Shown piece after piece: positions 12,641-26,082 of a stretch of 64,000 bases of DNA. The stretch is from Myrica gale. Taxonomy: Eukaryota; Streptophyta; Magnoliopsida; Fagales; Myricaceae. The DNA lies in the NCBI GenBank assembly GCA_963930655.1, contig OZ005615.1:17378001-17442000 (forward strand), written 5' to 3'. Position 1 is the first letter of the stretch, and the number at the start of each line of letters is the position of its first letter. The notes beneath the pieces are model-generated. The model did not search any database, had not been told where the DNA came from, and saw only the letters and a program-made list of their open reading frames with translations. The position numbers were made by a program, and so were the translations under genes.

Positions 12641-13394
12641 GTGGTATAAGGATTAAAGATAAAGCAAAAATTGTGAGATGTGATTGCTGAACAACCGCGA
12701 ATGAGACATTGTGCGTCTTTGAGGCAATCAAAAAAATAAGTTCTTATTTAAGCATTCAATAAGTCTTGTACTTCTGTTTTTCTGTAGTGATTTCATTTTG
12801 CACTAACTAGGTCCAGGAGTATTCATGGTGGTTAAGGTTTTCCTCGTTCGCATAGTCAATAGGACCTATTCATTCTCTCTGTAGGCCTGGTAGATCTTAC
12901 TAGTTGGTTTTCTTGGAACTTTTCATTTCGAGCCTTTTGCTTAATGTGGGTTTGTACTGGATAGGCGTAAGTTGGTTCAAATAAGTTTTATAAATGAAAT
13001 ACACAGAAGACACAAAACCTCCATTTTGAAACTATATGAGCACAACTTTCAAGCTCTGACGTCAAATAGTGAAATGTGCCTTTCTTTCTAAATTGAACCA
13101 TCCAATTTAGATATATAATTGAAAAGAGTCCTAATTTTTCATAGAACTCTAAATAGATATATAGGAAACATTAAAAGTTATTAGTGTCCTTCTATAACCA
13201 ACTTTTTAATGGTGGAACTCAATTCACTAATGATGCAATTAAACTTCTACAGTTATTAGCATATTTTTGGAACTTGTGTCTCAGCTTTTTGGCAGTTGAT
13301 TTCCATTTTTTTTAAGTTTGTATAAGCATATTGATTTCTTCTGTCAAAACCTTCGGTTGATTTATCTGAGAGATTAGTTGATTGTTAATCCTAG
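12641..13394. other. Pseudogene intron, right part
   Basis: AT-rich sequence between copia-1 and hydrolase exon b, ending in a CTAG acceptor. No other feature seen. Confidence 0.5.
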
Positions 13395-13477
13395 GAGTGC
13401 ATTCCTCTGATGAATCTTGCTGCTGATCTTGAAAGAGAAGGAATAAGTGCCTTCCGCTTTGACTTTGCTGGCAATGG
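13395..13477 (+). pseudogene. Alpha/beta-hydrolase pseudogene, exon b
   Basis: Exon between acceptor CTAG (13391-13394) and donor GG|GTAAGC (13478). It encodes IPLMNLAADLEREGISAF followed by RFDFAGNG, the strand and turn after the oxyanion region in this hydrolase family. The reading frame joins correctly to exon a (phase 0) and to exon c (split glycine codon). This is the best-preserved exon. Confidence 0.82.
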
Positions 13478-13786
13478 GTAAGCTGTTTGCTATTAAAGGA
13501 TAATAGCACGACTGTTCACTAAATGTTCACAGTGAGTTTGTATTTGTGCTACTCTAGAAAAAGAAAGAATCAGTGCCTTCCACTTTGAACGTACAAAATA
13601 TGCTTTTTTTCTTTTATTTTTGGTATATTTTTGTCCCACATTCTTTCTTTGTTTGTCCACAAATGAATGTTTAAAATTATAAATCAAGCCCTGGGCATTG
13701 ACTCTAGTGTAGATACTCTAAACGTTGTAATTGGGAAAATATGGACGTAAGTCTATGCTGATTAGATGATGCTGTGTCTTTTCCGG

Positions 13787-14015
13787 GGAAAGCGAAGGTA
13801 CCTTCCAGTATGGTAACTATTAGTTCCTTTACTATATTCTCAGAGTTCAGAGGGTTCTGGCAGGTGGCAATGTGGTGCTCTTGTATGCTTCAATGTTTAA
13901 TAACGTTTCTATGGTTATCAATGTATCTGGCCTTTTTAATCTGGAAAGAGGCATGGAAGGTCCCTTGGGCAAAGAATCAAGCAAAAGGGATTTATTGATG
14001 TTAGGAATAAAAGAG
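13787..14015 (+). pseudogene. Alpha/beta-hydrolase pseudogene, exon c, nucleophile lost
   Basis: The peptide starts ESEGTFQYGNY, then meets a stop (TAG) where the family has a tryptophan. It later resumes with GGNVVLLYASMFNNVSMVIN and a tail rich in charged residues up to the donor GAG|GTAAGC at 14016. The segment that should carry the catalytic G-x-S-x-G elbow (GHSKGG type) is missing: only LAGG remains before NVVLLYAS. The acceptor at 13785-13786 reads GG instead of AG. These lesions show the gene is dead independently of the insertions. Confidence 0.82.
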
Positions 14016-14300
14016 GTAAGCAATCAAATGCGATTAATCTAATGGTTTTATCCTTGGCATCGTTGATTTTTGTCACCAAATGACATTTCCAGTTTATCTT
14101 ATCATCTTCTTAGAAGTTGCATGGAGATTTTTGGTATTACCTTGGATTTCAAAATTAAGCGTTGATAGAACTAATTATTAGGACAAATCATTTTGTGATT
14201 ACACAATCACGTTTCAGAAGTTTGGAATTTAGCAGTTCCTTGGGTTACATTGAAAATAAAACTATAGACAGGCACCTGGCTGAGTTTTTCTTATTCACAG

Positions 14301-14393
14301 GGAAGTTTGAGTATTGTGTGACTGAAGAAAGCTTGATGGGCCGTTAAGTACAGATAGTCATGCAACCAGTCTATTGATTCAGCCGAATTGCAG
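14301..14393 (+). pseudogene. Alpha/beta-hydrolase pseudogene, exon d
   Basis: Preceded by TTATTCACAG and followed by GTCAATG. It encodes GKFEYCVTEESLMGR, then a one-base loss produces a stop (CGT TAA). In the shifted frame the expected STDSHATSLLIQPNC-like continuation appears. It corresponds to the lid region before the histidine-bearing C-terminal exon. Confidence 0.75.
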
Positions 14394-14606
14394 GTCAATG
14401 ATTTGTTTTTTTTTTAAATTGTCAATTGGTTAATAGATTGTCTCTGCAATGTTTGTGATGATGCATTGTATCCCGTTGAAGTTTTGACAATAAATGTCAG
14501 ATACAATGTTCTTGATGTCGTGCTTCGTGATCTGTAATGTGCCGGGTCTGTTTCCACTGTGTTCTGTTTATTGGGAGAATAACCTGCTTTTACTTAAAGC
14601 TACAAG

Positions 14607-15864
14607 TAGGGCTGCACAACTTCGGTGTAGGTGCGGATTTTGGCCGGTTTTGAAAAAATTGCCACCTACACCTATACCGTTAAGGGCAAAAATCGGCCCT
14701 TAACGGTGGCGGTTTCCGGTTATCCTACATTAATATTGAGTCATTTTTTTAGCATTTTACGCACTTGGCCCAATGTATTTTTTCTTTTTTCTTTTGGTCC
14801 ATTAATCACATATCAATAAAATCTAAACTAATGAAATCAAAATTTCAAAATCAATAAAATTAAAGATCATCTTAAAAGATAAGATGAGAATTTAAAGTCC
14901 AAAGTAATAGAGACGTCTATGTAAGTAGAAACTATTATCTTTTGAAAAATCCAGTTTAGACCCTAACAACACTTAGATGGGAGAATATGTGTTTTCCCTC
15001 TAATTAACAAATCAATAAAAATTTTAAAACATGTTAAAAACCTAGTAGGGTTTCCCTTAGTTTCACAAGAAAAATTCAAAAATTCAGCAACTTTTTAAGG
15101 CGCTTGAGCGTGGGTCAAACGCTCGTCAAGCGCTTACGTTTCTGTCTGAAATTTGCACTGAGCGCTCGAGCGCTTGTCTAACGCTAGTCAAACGTGATGA
15201 CTCTGTCTGAATTTTTTCAAAGGGCGCTCGAGCGCTTGTCAAACGCTGGTCAAACGTGATGACTCTATCTGAATTTTTGAACTAAAATGTATTAGAAATT
15301 TGAACTAAAATGTAATTGAGTGACTGATTTTGCAAACATGGTATAAATTTAATAGTGATTTGTCAATTTTAGAAATTTAGACAATTTGTTAACATTTCAT
15401 AAAAACTCTTAAACTAATACATTGATTTAATATTTTTTGGAGTAGAATCTCGACCTCTTGACTTATATTTTTCGATGTACTTACCAAAGTTTGACATTAA
15501 ACTCTTTAATTATGATTCCAATGTCTTCATATATACCCTTCTAAATACAATAAATTTGTAATTTTTTCTACCAAAATTTTAAATAACAAGTTCATTCACC
15601 TAGCAAGCTTCTTGGGAACTTAAATGTAAGCATCTGATTAGACAAAACCAACAACAAATCTCAAATATTACGTCTTGAGGTGAAACTAAAGTTTGAATTA
15701 TTGAGTAGAAACTAAACTAAAAAACTAAAAAAAAAATCTTGGTTTAACCTCCACCGGTTTTTTCAAAAAACCAAACCTACACCGGCACCGATTAGACCAA
15801 AAATCAGAAACTCAGTACCGGTACCTGTGCCACTGGAATTTCCCGACGGCATTGTGCAGCCCTA
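14607..15864. mobile_element. Non-autonomous hAT-like element with perfect 8-bp target duplication
   Basis: A 1258-bp element with terminal inverted repeats TAGGGCTGCACAA / TTGTGCAGCCCTA, flanked by the perfect 8-bp duplication GCTACAAG (14599-14606 and 15865-15872), a length typical of hAT transposons. Subterminal DNA carries ACCGG/CCGGT motifs on both sides. No transposase is encoded. Around 15155-15280 lie two copies of a ~62-bp unit containing GCGCTCGAGCGCTTGTC. It sits in an intron of the hydrolase pseudogene. Confidence 0.93.
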
Positions 15865-15872
15865 GCTACAAG

Positions 15873-16160
15873 CACACAGCCAACCGGTTGGACATGATGT
15901 TCTTTTGGATGGGTCAGGCATGTCAGTCCTCGAGTCATGGGCATAGGGCTTTATATATATATATATATATTGATGGACGAGGTGTAGAGCTTTACTAATA
16001 CAATTTCTTCTAACATATATTGAACGGGGTTTCTGTTTGTGTATCGGTTTTTCTTTGAATTACATCGAGATTCTTGCTGAATCTCATGAGCTTCGTTTTC
16101 TTTTCTAGATTTTATTTCCTGATTAGTTCCAAAGATGGAATTAATTAATCTAGTCTTCTA
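15873..16160. other. Pseudogene intron with (TA)n microsatellite
   Basis: A short (TA)n run lies at about 15953-15970. Nothing else recognisable. Confidence 0.6.
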
Positions 16161-16513
16161 TGTTAGAAATAAAAATTTAGACTTAAAACAAACTATTTAT
16201 ACTAAGAGGAGAGGAGAGATAAGTGAGACAAATTTAAGTGGTTCGGTCCATAAATCTATATCCACTGTGAAAGACCCTACTGAACTTATTGATATTCTCA
16301 CTTATATGTTTGTTGAGTTTACGTAGACTTTATTTGTAAGCCTTTGTATATAATAACTCTCATTGCTTTAGCAACGTGGGACTAAAGTTCCACATCTAAT
16401 CATGGAACAAGCCTTTGATATTTTCATGCAAAAACTAGTTTGAGATTGCTCCAATAATTTTTTGGTACAAATTGCTACTTCATATCTCCACATTATACTT
16501 ATGCCCAACAACA
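16161..16513. repeat. Possible small solo LTR
   Basis: Begins TGTTAGAAAT and ends CCCAACAACA. It contains a GTGGTTCGGTCC phrase near 16230 of the sort seen in plant LTRs. Flanks are TTCTA (16156-16160) and TTCCT (16514-16518), a 4-of-5 match that could be a worn target duplication. The length (353 bp) suits a small LTR or TRIM-like element. The call rests on boundary bases and one motif. Confidence 0.4.
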
Positions 16514-16862
16514 TTCCTGTTGATAGGTCATATACTCGTGAATAATAAATTACTTACCACAACAATCTCATAGATTAAAATCCACTTATGTGGTGCATGG
16601 AGCACAATAAAGGTGGATCCGTGAAATCGATTTGCGGCTGTCCATGTGTCCCTCCATCCCTCCATGTTATGAGGGAAAATATTTTGCAGAAAGAATGTTT
16701 GCGAGGTGTTGCAAAGCATCAACTTTTTCTTTGCCACGTTGCAGTTGCAGTGTGTGTAAAATATACCCTAAAGCAACTAAATGGATTAAAATGTCGCTTC
16801 TACAAGAATATTACATTTTCATTTGTCACTAATGTCTTGATTACTGGTGGTGTTTACTTCAG

Positions 16863-17039
16863 GGTACTGACTACTGACGGTCCATGGATCCATGGATAAA
16901 ATTGTACCGGTTGAAGATGCCATGGTGTTTGCCAAGTTCATACCTAATCATAAGCTACACATTATACAAGCCTATTACAAGGAGCTAATCATGAATACTC
17001 TTCACACCAAGATGAGTTGGCTTCAGTTGTGGGAGTTTT
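16863..17039 (+). pseudogene. Alpha/beta-hydrolase pseudogene, C-terminal exon e
   Basis: Follows a TTCAG acceptor. It starts VLTTDG (family: LTVHGS), then a local repeat of CCATGGAT shifts the frame. The shifted frame reads MDKIVPVEDAMVFAKFIPNH and KLHII, the segment with the catalytic-triad aspartate of this family. Another shift gives SSHQDELASVV; the expected histidine segment has become QAYY. The exon is cut at 17040 by a fold-back MITE. The coding end may continue at 17247-17299 (FIKAHF..) beyond it. Confidence 0.8.
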
Positions 17040-17246
17040 GTTACTGTGCTAAGCACTATTGTGCTGAGCATGTTGAGCGACGGCTGAGATTAAAAATTGG
17101 AGATCCGACGGTTGTGGATAAATATATCATTTAAAACATTCAAAACATTTTAATTTATGTGGTGCAATATGGACCCTTGAATTTTGAAGCTTTTAATCTC
17201 AGCCATCGCTCAGCATGCTCAGCACAATAGTGCTTAGCACAATAAC
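17040..17246. mobile_element. Fold-back MITE
   Basis: Two 56-bp arms (17040-17095 and 17191-17246) are inverted copies with about three mismatches, separated by a 95-bp loop. The outer ends contain the palindrome GTGCTAAGCAC. It interrupts the last exon of the hydrolase pseudogene. A clear target duplication was not found, so the superfamily is open. Confidence 0.85.
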
Positions 17247-17299
17247 CAGACTCTGTGTCTGCTCCATTTTATTAAAGCACATTTCACCGGCACAAAGAT

Positions 17300-18587
17300 T
17301 GTTGGCTTTTGTGCACAATCGAGATTTTGATGATTTCAATAAATGGATGAGTTTACAAAATGGACATCTTCAAAGACAAAGACAACTTGACGAAAAGAGT
17401 CAAACCTTGAAGAAAAAGGAACAAGAAGATGCAAGGAGCTTAAAGTGAAGATTCAAGACCTTAGGGTATAATCCTTGTAACTCTTTATTTCACATTTGAC
17501 AAGGATTTGAATCACGCACTTGCATATCTTTCAAAACATGCATAAACCGTTTTAAGTTTTGTTTGAAAGATTAAAATGTTTTTATAGGTTTCAAAATATC
17601 TCAATCAAACCTCCAAACCTTCATATACTTATGGGAAGTATGTCTTCAAAATTGGGTGTTTAAAAGTGGTCAAAAACATTGTTTTTAAAAGAACCGGATT
17701 ATGCTTAAGTTGAGAAGGTCGACCGGTTGTTCAAGCGGTCGACCGGTAATTCGACCGCCTCATGTAGTGGTCGACTGGTTGGTTTTGACAAAAGAGTCGT
17801 TGAAGCTTCTGACAATATGACCGTTGGAGTAACGGTAACTTGAAGCGGTCGACCGGTTCATGTAGAGGTCGACCGACTCGTTTTAGCAAAAACTTCCAAC
17901 AGCTATAAACGGCTAGTTTTCATATGTGTCCTATAAATACACCTTCATTTCGTCTAAAATGATAACCCAACGACCACATATCATTTCTACTACTTGAGAA
18001 ATATTCTAAACCTTCATATTCTATATTTCTCATAGCATTCACACAAACGCACTTTCATATCCTTGTCTTTGTGTTAATAAACAGATAGAGCCTTCATTTT
18101 CATATCTATTCTATCAAGAGAGTTTTTGTTCTTCCATCTATCTATCCAATAGAGGTGTTTCCTTTAGTGAGGTTGATCACTAAAGAAGAAGATTTGAGAG
18201 TGTATATCTCAAGCTTGGTGAGGTTGTGAGTGGTGAGCCAGAAAAACCACTCGGGAGGGTTTGAGTGTTGATCCCGGGAAAACACTTGTACGGTTCACTA
18301 GCATCCGGAAGTTAGTGTGTAAATCAATTGGAAGATAGTGGAAAACCTCAAGGCTCGGTGAAGGAGCTTGAGGGGTGGATGTAGGCGGGTTTGCCGAACC
18401 ACCTAAAAATACTGTGTTTGCTTACCCTTCTCCTTACTTTAACACTTATTTACAATTCCGCATATTATATACTTGTGCTAAAGTAGTATTTACTTGCAAA
18501 CACAACTTTGAGGGTCAATACCGAAAAGTTTAGAAAACCAATTCACCGCCCTCTTAAGTTGCCTTAATCCTGAAACTAGGATTCACA
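17300..18587 (+). repeat. Solo LTR, SIRE/Maximus-like copia, subfamily B (copy B1)
   Basis: Begins TGTTGGCTTTT and ends GGATTCACA, flanked by AAGAT (17295-17299) and GAGAT (18588-18592), a 4-of-5 match. It aligns with 30808-32127 over its length. Shared landmarks are a GTCGAC minisatellite (17717-17880), a TATA box CCTATAAATAC (about 17929), and the block GTAGGCGGGTTTGCCGAACC near 18380. Just before the 3' end is the CAATTCACC..GTTGCCTTAATCC segment. No internal region is present, so it is a solo LTR left by LTR-LTR recombination. Confidence 0.85.
17717..17880 (+). repeat. GTCGAC minisatellite in LTR B1 (putative U3 enhancer)
   Basis: Five GGTCGACYGG-type palindromic units (GGTCGACCGG or one-base variants) spaced irregularly, upstream of the TATA box at about 17929. 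The position in U3 suggests transcription-factor sites, but this is inference. Confidence 0.75.
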
Positions 18588-18905
18588 GAGATGACGTTTG
18601 CCGTTATGCTCGAGAGTTGACTGATCTGCTCAGTCGCGGCTGTGATACACAGTTTTACTACGATCATCAGAACGCAGAACCATAGTAACACAAGAAACTG
18701 GTTGCTGGAACACATTGGGCCTGTACCGGCTGGTCGATGTTGAAGAATTTAGCATGACACATGCTTTCTGAGCATGATCCGGATGATATAGCCCAGGGAA
18801 ATGTTGCTACTTCTGCTGGATATTTTAGACGAGAAATTTGGGAATTCATCGTGAAAACAAATGCACCTAAATTGATTAAGAAGCTTTTTATTGATGGACA
18901 TTAAA
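18588..18905 (+). pseudogene. Unrecognised coding remnant split by solo LTR B1
   Basis: Read across the LTR insertion, the left flank (about 17255-17299) and this region share one frame: ..FHRHKD before the LTR and DDVCRYARELTDLLSRGCDT, then QFYYDHQN, after it. A second stretch (about 18770-18900) encodes a peptide containing HDPDDIAQGNVATSAGYF and RREIWEFIV, preceded by stops. Both look like real protein sequence (charged, no simple repeats), but I do not recognise the family. It could be the end of the hydrolase gene or a neighbouring gene. Confidence 0.4.
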
Positions 18906-19225
18906 TTTAGGAATTTCTTTGCTAACTGGTCAAACACTCCCAATTGGCATTCGTCCATAGTTTGCTGCATTACTAAAACAAGCGTCTTGTTTTTGTGAAG
19001 AATGTCGTTCATATATACAATAATTATGTAAGGCGAAAAATTAATCGCCTATCACACCTCATGTTTTGAATTTATTTGCTTTGTTAAATATATCCCAGTG
19101 ACTTTTTTAGCCATTTACTAAACGAAGGAAAAACAAATCCCAGACTTTCAAAATATCATTTATAAACAAAGCTGTAATTCATAAGCACATCAAGATTCAG
19201 AAAAAAGAAAAAGAAAAAAAGATTT
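18906..19225. other. No gene seen
   Basis: AT-rich spacer ending in an A-rich tract; 19213-19225 is the left copy of the SINE target duplication. Confidence 0.5.
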
Positions 19226-19432
19226 TTTTTTTTTTTTTTTTTATGACGAGGAAATTCCCCAAAGTCGGACCCTTTTGGCCCAACCCTGAAGTACAAACCC
19301 CGGCCCACTGGACCGACCCCACAACCCAGGGAGCAGATAAGTCAAGGGCGATAATGAGGATGTTGGGGCTCGAACTTGGGACATGTTAGAACCCAAGGCG
19401 AAGCCTTACCACCACACCAAACCCTTGGGGGT
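19226..19432 (-). mobile_element. tRNA-derived SINE with 13-bp target duplication
   Basis: On the minus strand the insert starts with a tRNA-like head: TGGTGTGGTGGTAAGGC (A-box-like), then GTTCGAGCCCC (B box). The body is GC-rich and the 3' tail is a long A run (T run on plus at 19226-19242). Perfect flanking duplication GAAAAAAAGATTT at 19213-19225 and 19433-19445. Its length of 207 bp fits plant SINEs transcribed by RNA polymerase III. It lies downstream of SQD1. Confidence 0.88.
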
Positions 19433-19721
19433 GAAAAAAAGATTTGAGTGGTGATTTTATTCGAACGCAATCTAAATACGATTCCTAAATCTAAAAAATG
19501 TGTAGATACTTCAAATTATACAGCCGATTAACCACTCCCTAGAAAAGAGAAAAAAAAAACACTCCCTAGTTGAAACTAAGCAATCGGAGTCTCAGACTAC
19601 ATTTCTATGGAAGGTACATAAAAGGAGCAACACAACAAACCAAAAGAAAGGAGGCAAATACAACATTGTTGAAGTCTGTTGATGAAATATCCTGATGTCC
19701 ACAGCTACATGCCAAATACTT

Positions 19722-22699
<2,978 letters not shown>

Positions 22700-22700
<1 letters not shown>

Positions 22701-23800
22701 TGACATACATAGTCGATTGTGTCAGTGAGATATGATTCGATTGCTATAATTACTGAAATATGAATTATTTGTTCTAGCTGTAAATATGGCAATGGGTTGT
22801 TATATGGGCTGAGGATTGTTTCTTGTATAGAGTGGGTAGGTTCAATGTATTAACCGGAGACTATTGTAAATCGTTGACAATATAATGGAAGCTAGACCCT
22901 AGCAAGGGGGCATTCAGACCAATTGACATGGTATCCACTCTGAATTCCGTCTCCTTCTGGTCTTAATCTCTGGTGTGCGATTTTCGTCGCAATTTTGGAG
23001 GAGTTGTAGGTGCTTACCGATCGTTTTCTGTGGAGGTTTGGGCTTTCGATTCTGTGGGTGGTTCTCGGTGGCATCTGTGGTTGTTTTCTGAGCTTCTTGA
23101 CGCTGGGTGGTGGTTCTCTGTGGCTGTCGGCACCTTCTGTGGTGACTATAGTGACCAATGTGGTGGTTGTGGCTGTGTCGGGCTTTTCTGTGCTGGCTGT
23201 TGTGGTTGTAGAGATCGGGTGTGATATTTTTGGTGGCTGGGTTGCGGTCGATTTAGAGTTTCGGCGTGTTGGGGAAACCTGGTAACTGGTTCTTCCCGTG
23301 GCTTTCGGTGTGTTGGGAAGACGGGTTCTTCACGTGGGCTGATTTGGAGTGTTGATGGGCTTAGACTTGTTTCTGTTTCCGCTTTCTTTGGGTGTTGCCG
23401 TGTCCTATGATTTGGCTGCCCCTTTGATTTCTATCGGGCTGGAGTGAGACGTGGGTTGCTTATCTGTCCTCTATTGGGCTGCCTGGATCTGTTTGTGACT
23501 GTGCCGTGGGTTGGGCATCTCTTCTAGTGGGCTGCTATGGATCTGGTCTTTTGACTTAAGCTTGGGTCTATTTTCTTGTGGGTTGCGCATCTGTTTTCTG
23601 GCTAAGTGAGTTCGACTCAATTTTTTATTCCACGCTATTAGTTTTTGTTTTTTTTGTTCCCTTCCATCGTGTCTGGCAGAATATTACTGTTCGATATGTT
23701 TCAATGTTTTTGTCTGAACTTCCAAGCCCTTTGGAACAGCTTCAAAAGTGCGACGATCATATAAACGCTTCCTTGTTCGCATAAATTGTCGTTTAAAAGA
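22700..23800 (+). other. Possible old copia LTR end and leader
   Basis: Around 22915-22945 the sequence GACATGGTATCCACTCTGAA resembles an LTR/primer-binding-site junction (usual TGGTATCAGAGC), and GT-rich leader-like DNA follows. There is no gag or pol. The open stretch at 22973-23285 has an odd W/G/V-rich composition and no family match. Weak call. Confidence 0.3.
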
Positions 23801-24120
23801 GAAAACAATGCATCTGCTCCGTTAAAGATGTAAAAGTACAAAATTAGTTTGCTTCAATTTTCGAATGCTTTTCAAATTGTTTCTTAGTTGTTGGGCTCGA
23901 TTGAGCCTCATCTGGTGATTAATCTTCATTGTTGGGCTCTACTTAGATGTGGAATATTTGCACTCCATCTATAATCAAGCCACCAATGCTCCAAAGCTTC
24001 AATTGGAAAACGGGATCGCCAATTAAAGCCAAGGTTCCTACGGTGGCACTCGTAGCTCTTTCAAGAGGTTCAAACGGCACGCGCTGACTTAATAAATCGT
24101 GATCATGTCCTTTCATTGGA
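23801..24120. other. No gene seen
   Basis: Contains GTTGGGCTC twice (23890, 23932) and a moderately GC-rich stretch at 23990-24090 with no recognisable product. Confidence 0.4.
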
Positions 24121-24124
24121 TATC

Positions 24125-24325
24125 TGCGGTGGCGAAGTCAGAAACCCAATTAATGGGGGGCAAATTATTAAGAAAAAATGACAAAAAAATATTTTACTAC
24201 CTAATTCAAAAAAATGTATTAAGAGTAAAATATAAAAAATTAAGGACTAAAAACATTTAAAATATTGAAATAAATACATGTACCGTACTATTTGCTGATA
24301 CTGAGAGGTGGCATTAAAGATTAAA
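24125..24325. mobile_element. End fragment of a TTF-type hAT element
   Basis: It aligns by eye with the left end of the hAT element at 57089-57270: GCGGTGGCGAAGTC versus CAGTGGCGGAACC, then the GGGGGGCAAATT, AAAATGACA and ATACATGTA blocks in the same order. The transposase part is absent, and the opposite end was not found. Confidence 0.6.
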
Positions 24326-26040
24326 TTTTTGTTGTTCAATATACCAATAGAGCACCAACTAATCACACAAACAAAGTATATATATATATATATATATATA
24401 TATTCTTTGTAAAACAAAACACATAAATGAAACAAAGTATTTTCAGCAATATAACTCTTTACTTCCATAAATGAATTACTTATTTTTGTTGCCAAAGGAT
24501 GTGTCCTATGCTCAATAAATCCTGCTGAATTTTTTGGGATCTGTAAAAAGAAAACATAACACATAAATGAGAAAAATAAAAATTACTGTGTTTCTATTAT
24601 TCTTAAAAGAAACAATAGCAAAACGAAGCATATTGGAAAAATAAGCCAAAGGATCCAAAGTTTAAAAAGAATCTAGGTTCCAAGGGCATAAAGATACTTC
24701 TCACCCTTGCTATAGCTGTTTTTTAGTGTGACAATACTATTGAACACGAGCTTCTCAGGAGTTAAATCTCTAACAACAATAAAATAACCCGAAATTGCAA
24801 TGAAGAAATACATATTTGGTAAATGATAATAGAAAAAATATTTGGACAAAAAGTTCAATTTTAACATCCAAATAATTATTCTACTCCCCTTACAAAATGA
24901 GAAAACAGAAAAATCGTAGTTCGAAGTGTCTATTACCTGGCTAAATTAATGGCTAAAATTTTGAAGAAATATATCTATAACTTGATCTAAACGTCACAAA
25001 TTATAATGGAAAAGAAGTTCCACCTTTAGAGAAAGACAATTAAAAACAAGTTAATCTCATGGGCTATGAAAAATCAGACATAAACAAACAAAAGTGAGAT
25101 GAAAATGAGTCTTACCTCAACTTTGGATTTTCATAAACTGTGGAGAAGTCAGACATGTAAAATTAGATGATGATAGTGACAATAAGTCTTACCTCAACAA
25201 GAGCACACCACCCCCTTTCTCAGCATTTGTGATATCCAAATTCCTAACTAAGTCCAACATAAAAGGCAAAAGAACAAAAAGAAAAGCAGCACTAGAATAG
25301 CGAAAACATCTATTTCAAGGATTACAACACACAACGATTATCAGGACTCAGGAGAAGTATAGGAAATATTTGTCGCAAAATTCACGACAACGTCGACAAG
25401 TTAAGGTAGGATTTCTCCCCTTTGTCCCATCAAAAAGACAAATGACACATTTTCCCCCCAAATATGCATTCTAACAAAAACCATCATATGATCAAAGGTA
25501 ATACAGACATATAGACATTTAAGAAAACTCCCCATTTTTCAAACAAAAGAGAATGCATGGATATAACTCAAATAGTCATATTTCATCCAAAAGAAAAAAA
25601 TTAGGTTTTAAATGACGATCTCATTCAAATGGTATAAATGAGGTCTAATGGGGACTCAAGAGTCCATCGCTATTACGATAGTAGCCCACTGAGTGGGTTT
25701 GTATCAACCTCTTAGCTATCAATGACAATTTAAAGGTCATTCTCAACCAAAAAAATTTAAGCTCACAAAATCTCATCAAAGTTCATGATTTTGTAAAAAT
25801 GTTAGCTCATAGAGATGTTATATTTTGATAAACGCAAGAAATATGCCAAGATGAATACATTTGCATTTATAAGATTAACACCCAAGAAATCATCATCAAC
25901 CAACAATTTAAAACTTATTCTCAATTAAGGATTTAGAAGTTACCAAATGTTTTTCCTTTAGCATATGTCCTCAAATGTCACAAGTCTTCTTGATAGGCAA
26001 GTTTCATCCAAGCACCATTTGTTGCTCCATCCTACAAGAG
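24326..26040. other. No gene seen; AT-rich with (TA)n microsatellite
   Basis: A (TA)n run at about 24378-24401. AAGTCTTACCTCAAC is repeated near 25108 and 25185. No protein family recognised. Confidence 0.5.
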
Positions 26041-26082
26041 AATCAAGAAACTGGTTTTGAGAACATATTTCCAACAATCACA

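Noticed and set aside
16135..16326. 63-codon open frame as a small gene
   Set aside because: It overlaps the probable solo LTR starting at 16161 and has no family features.
19226..19432. tRNA gene suggested by A- and B-box-like sequence on the minus strand
   Set aside because: No cloverleaf can be drawn; the 3' poly(A) and 13-bp target duplication show it is a SINE.
22973..23285. Hydrophobic W/G/V-rich open frames as possible membrane proteins
   Set aside because: They arise from GT-rich noncoding sequence in more than one frame, with no homologous motif or splice context.
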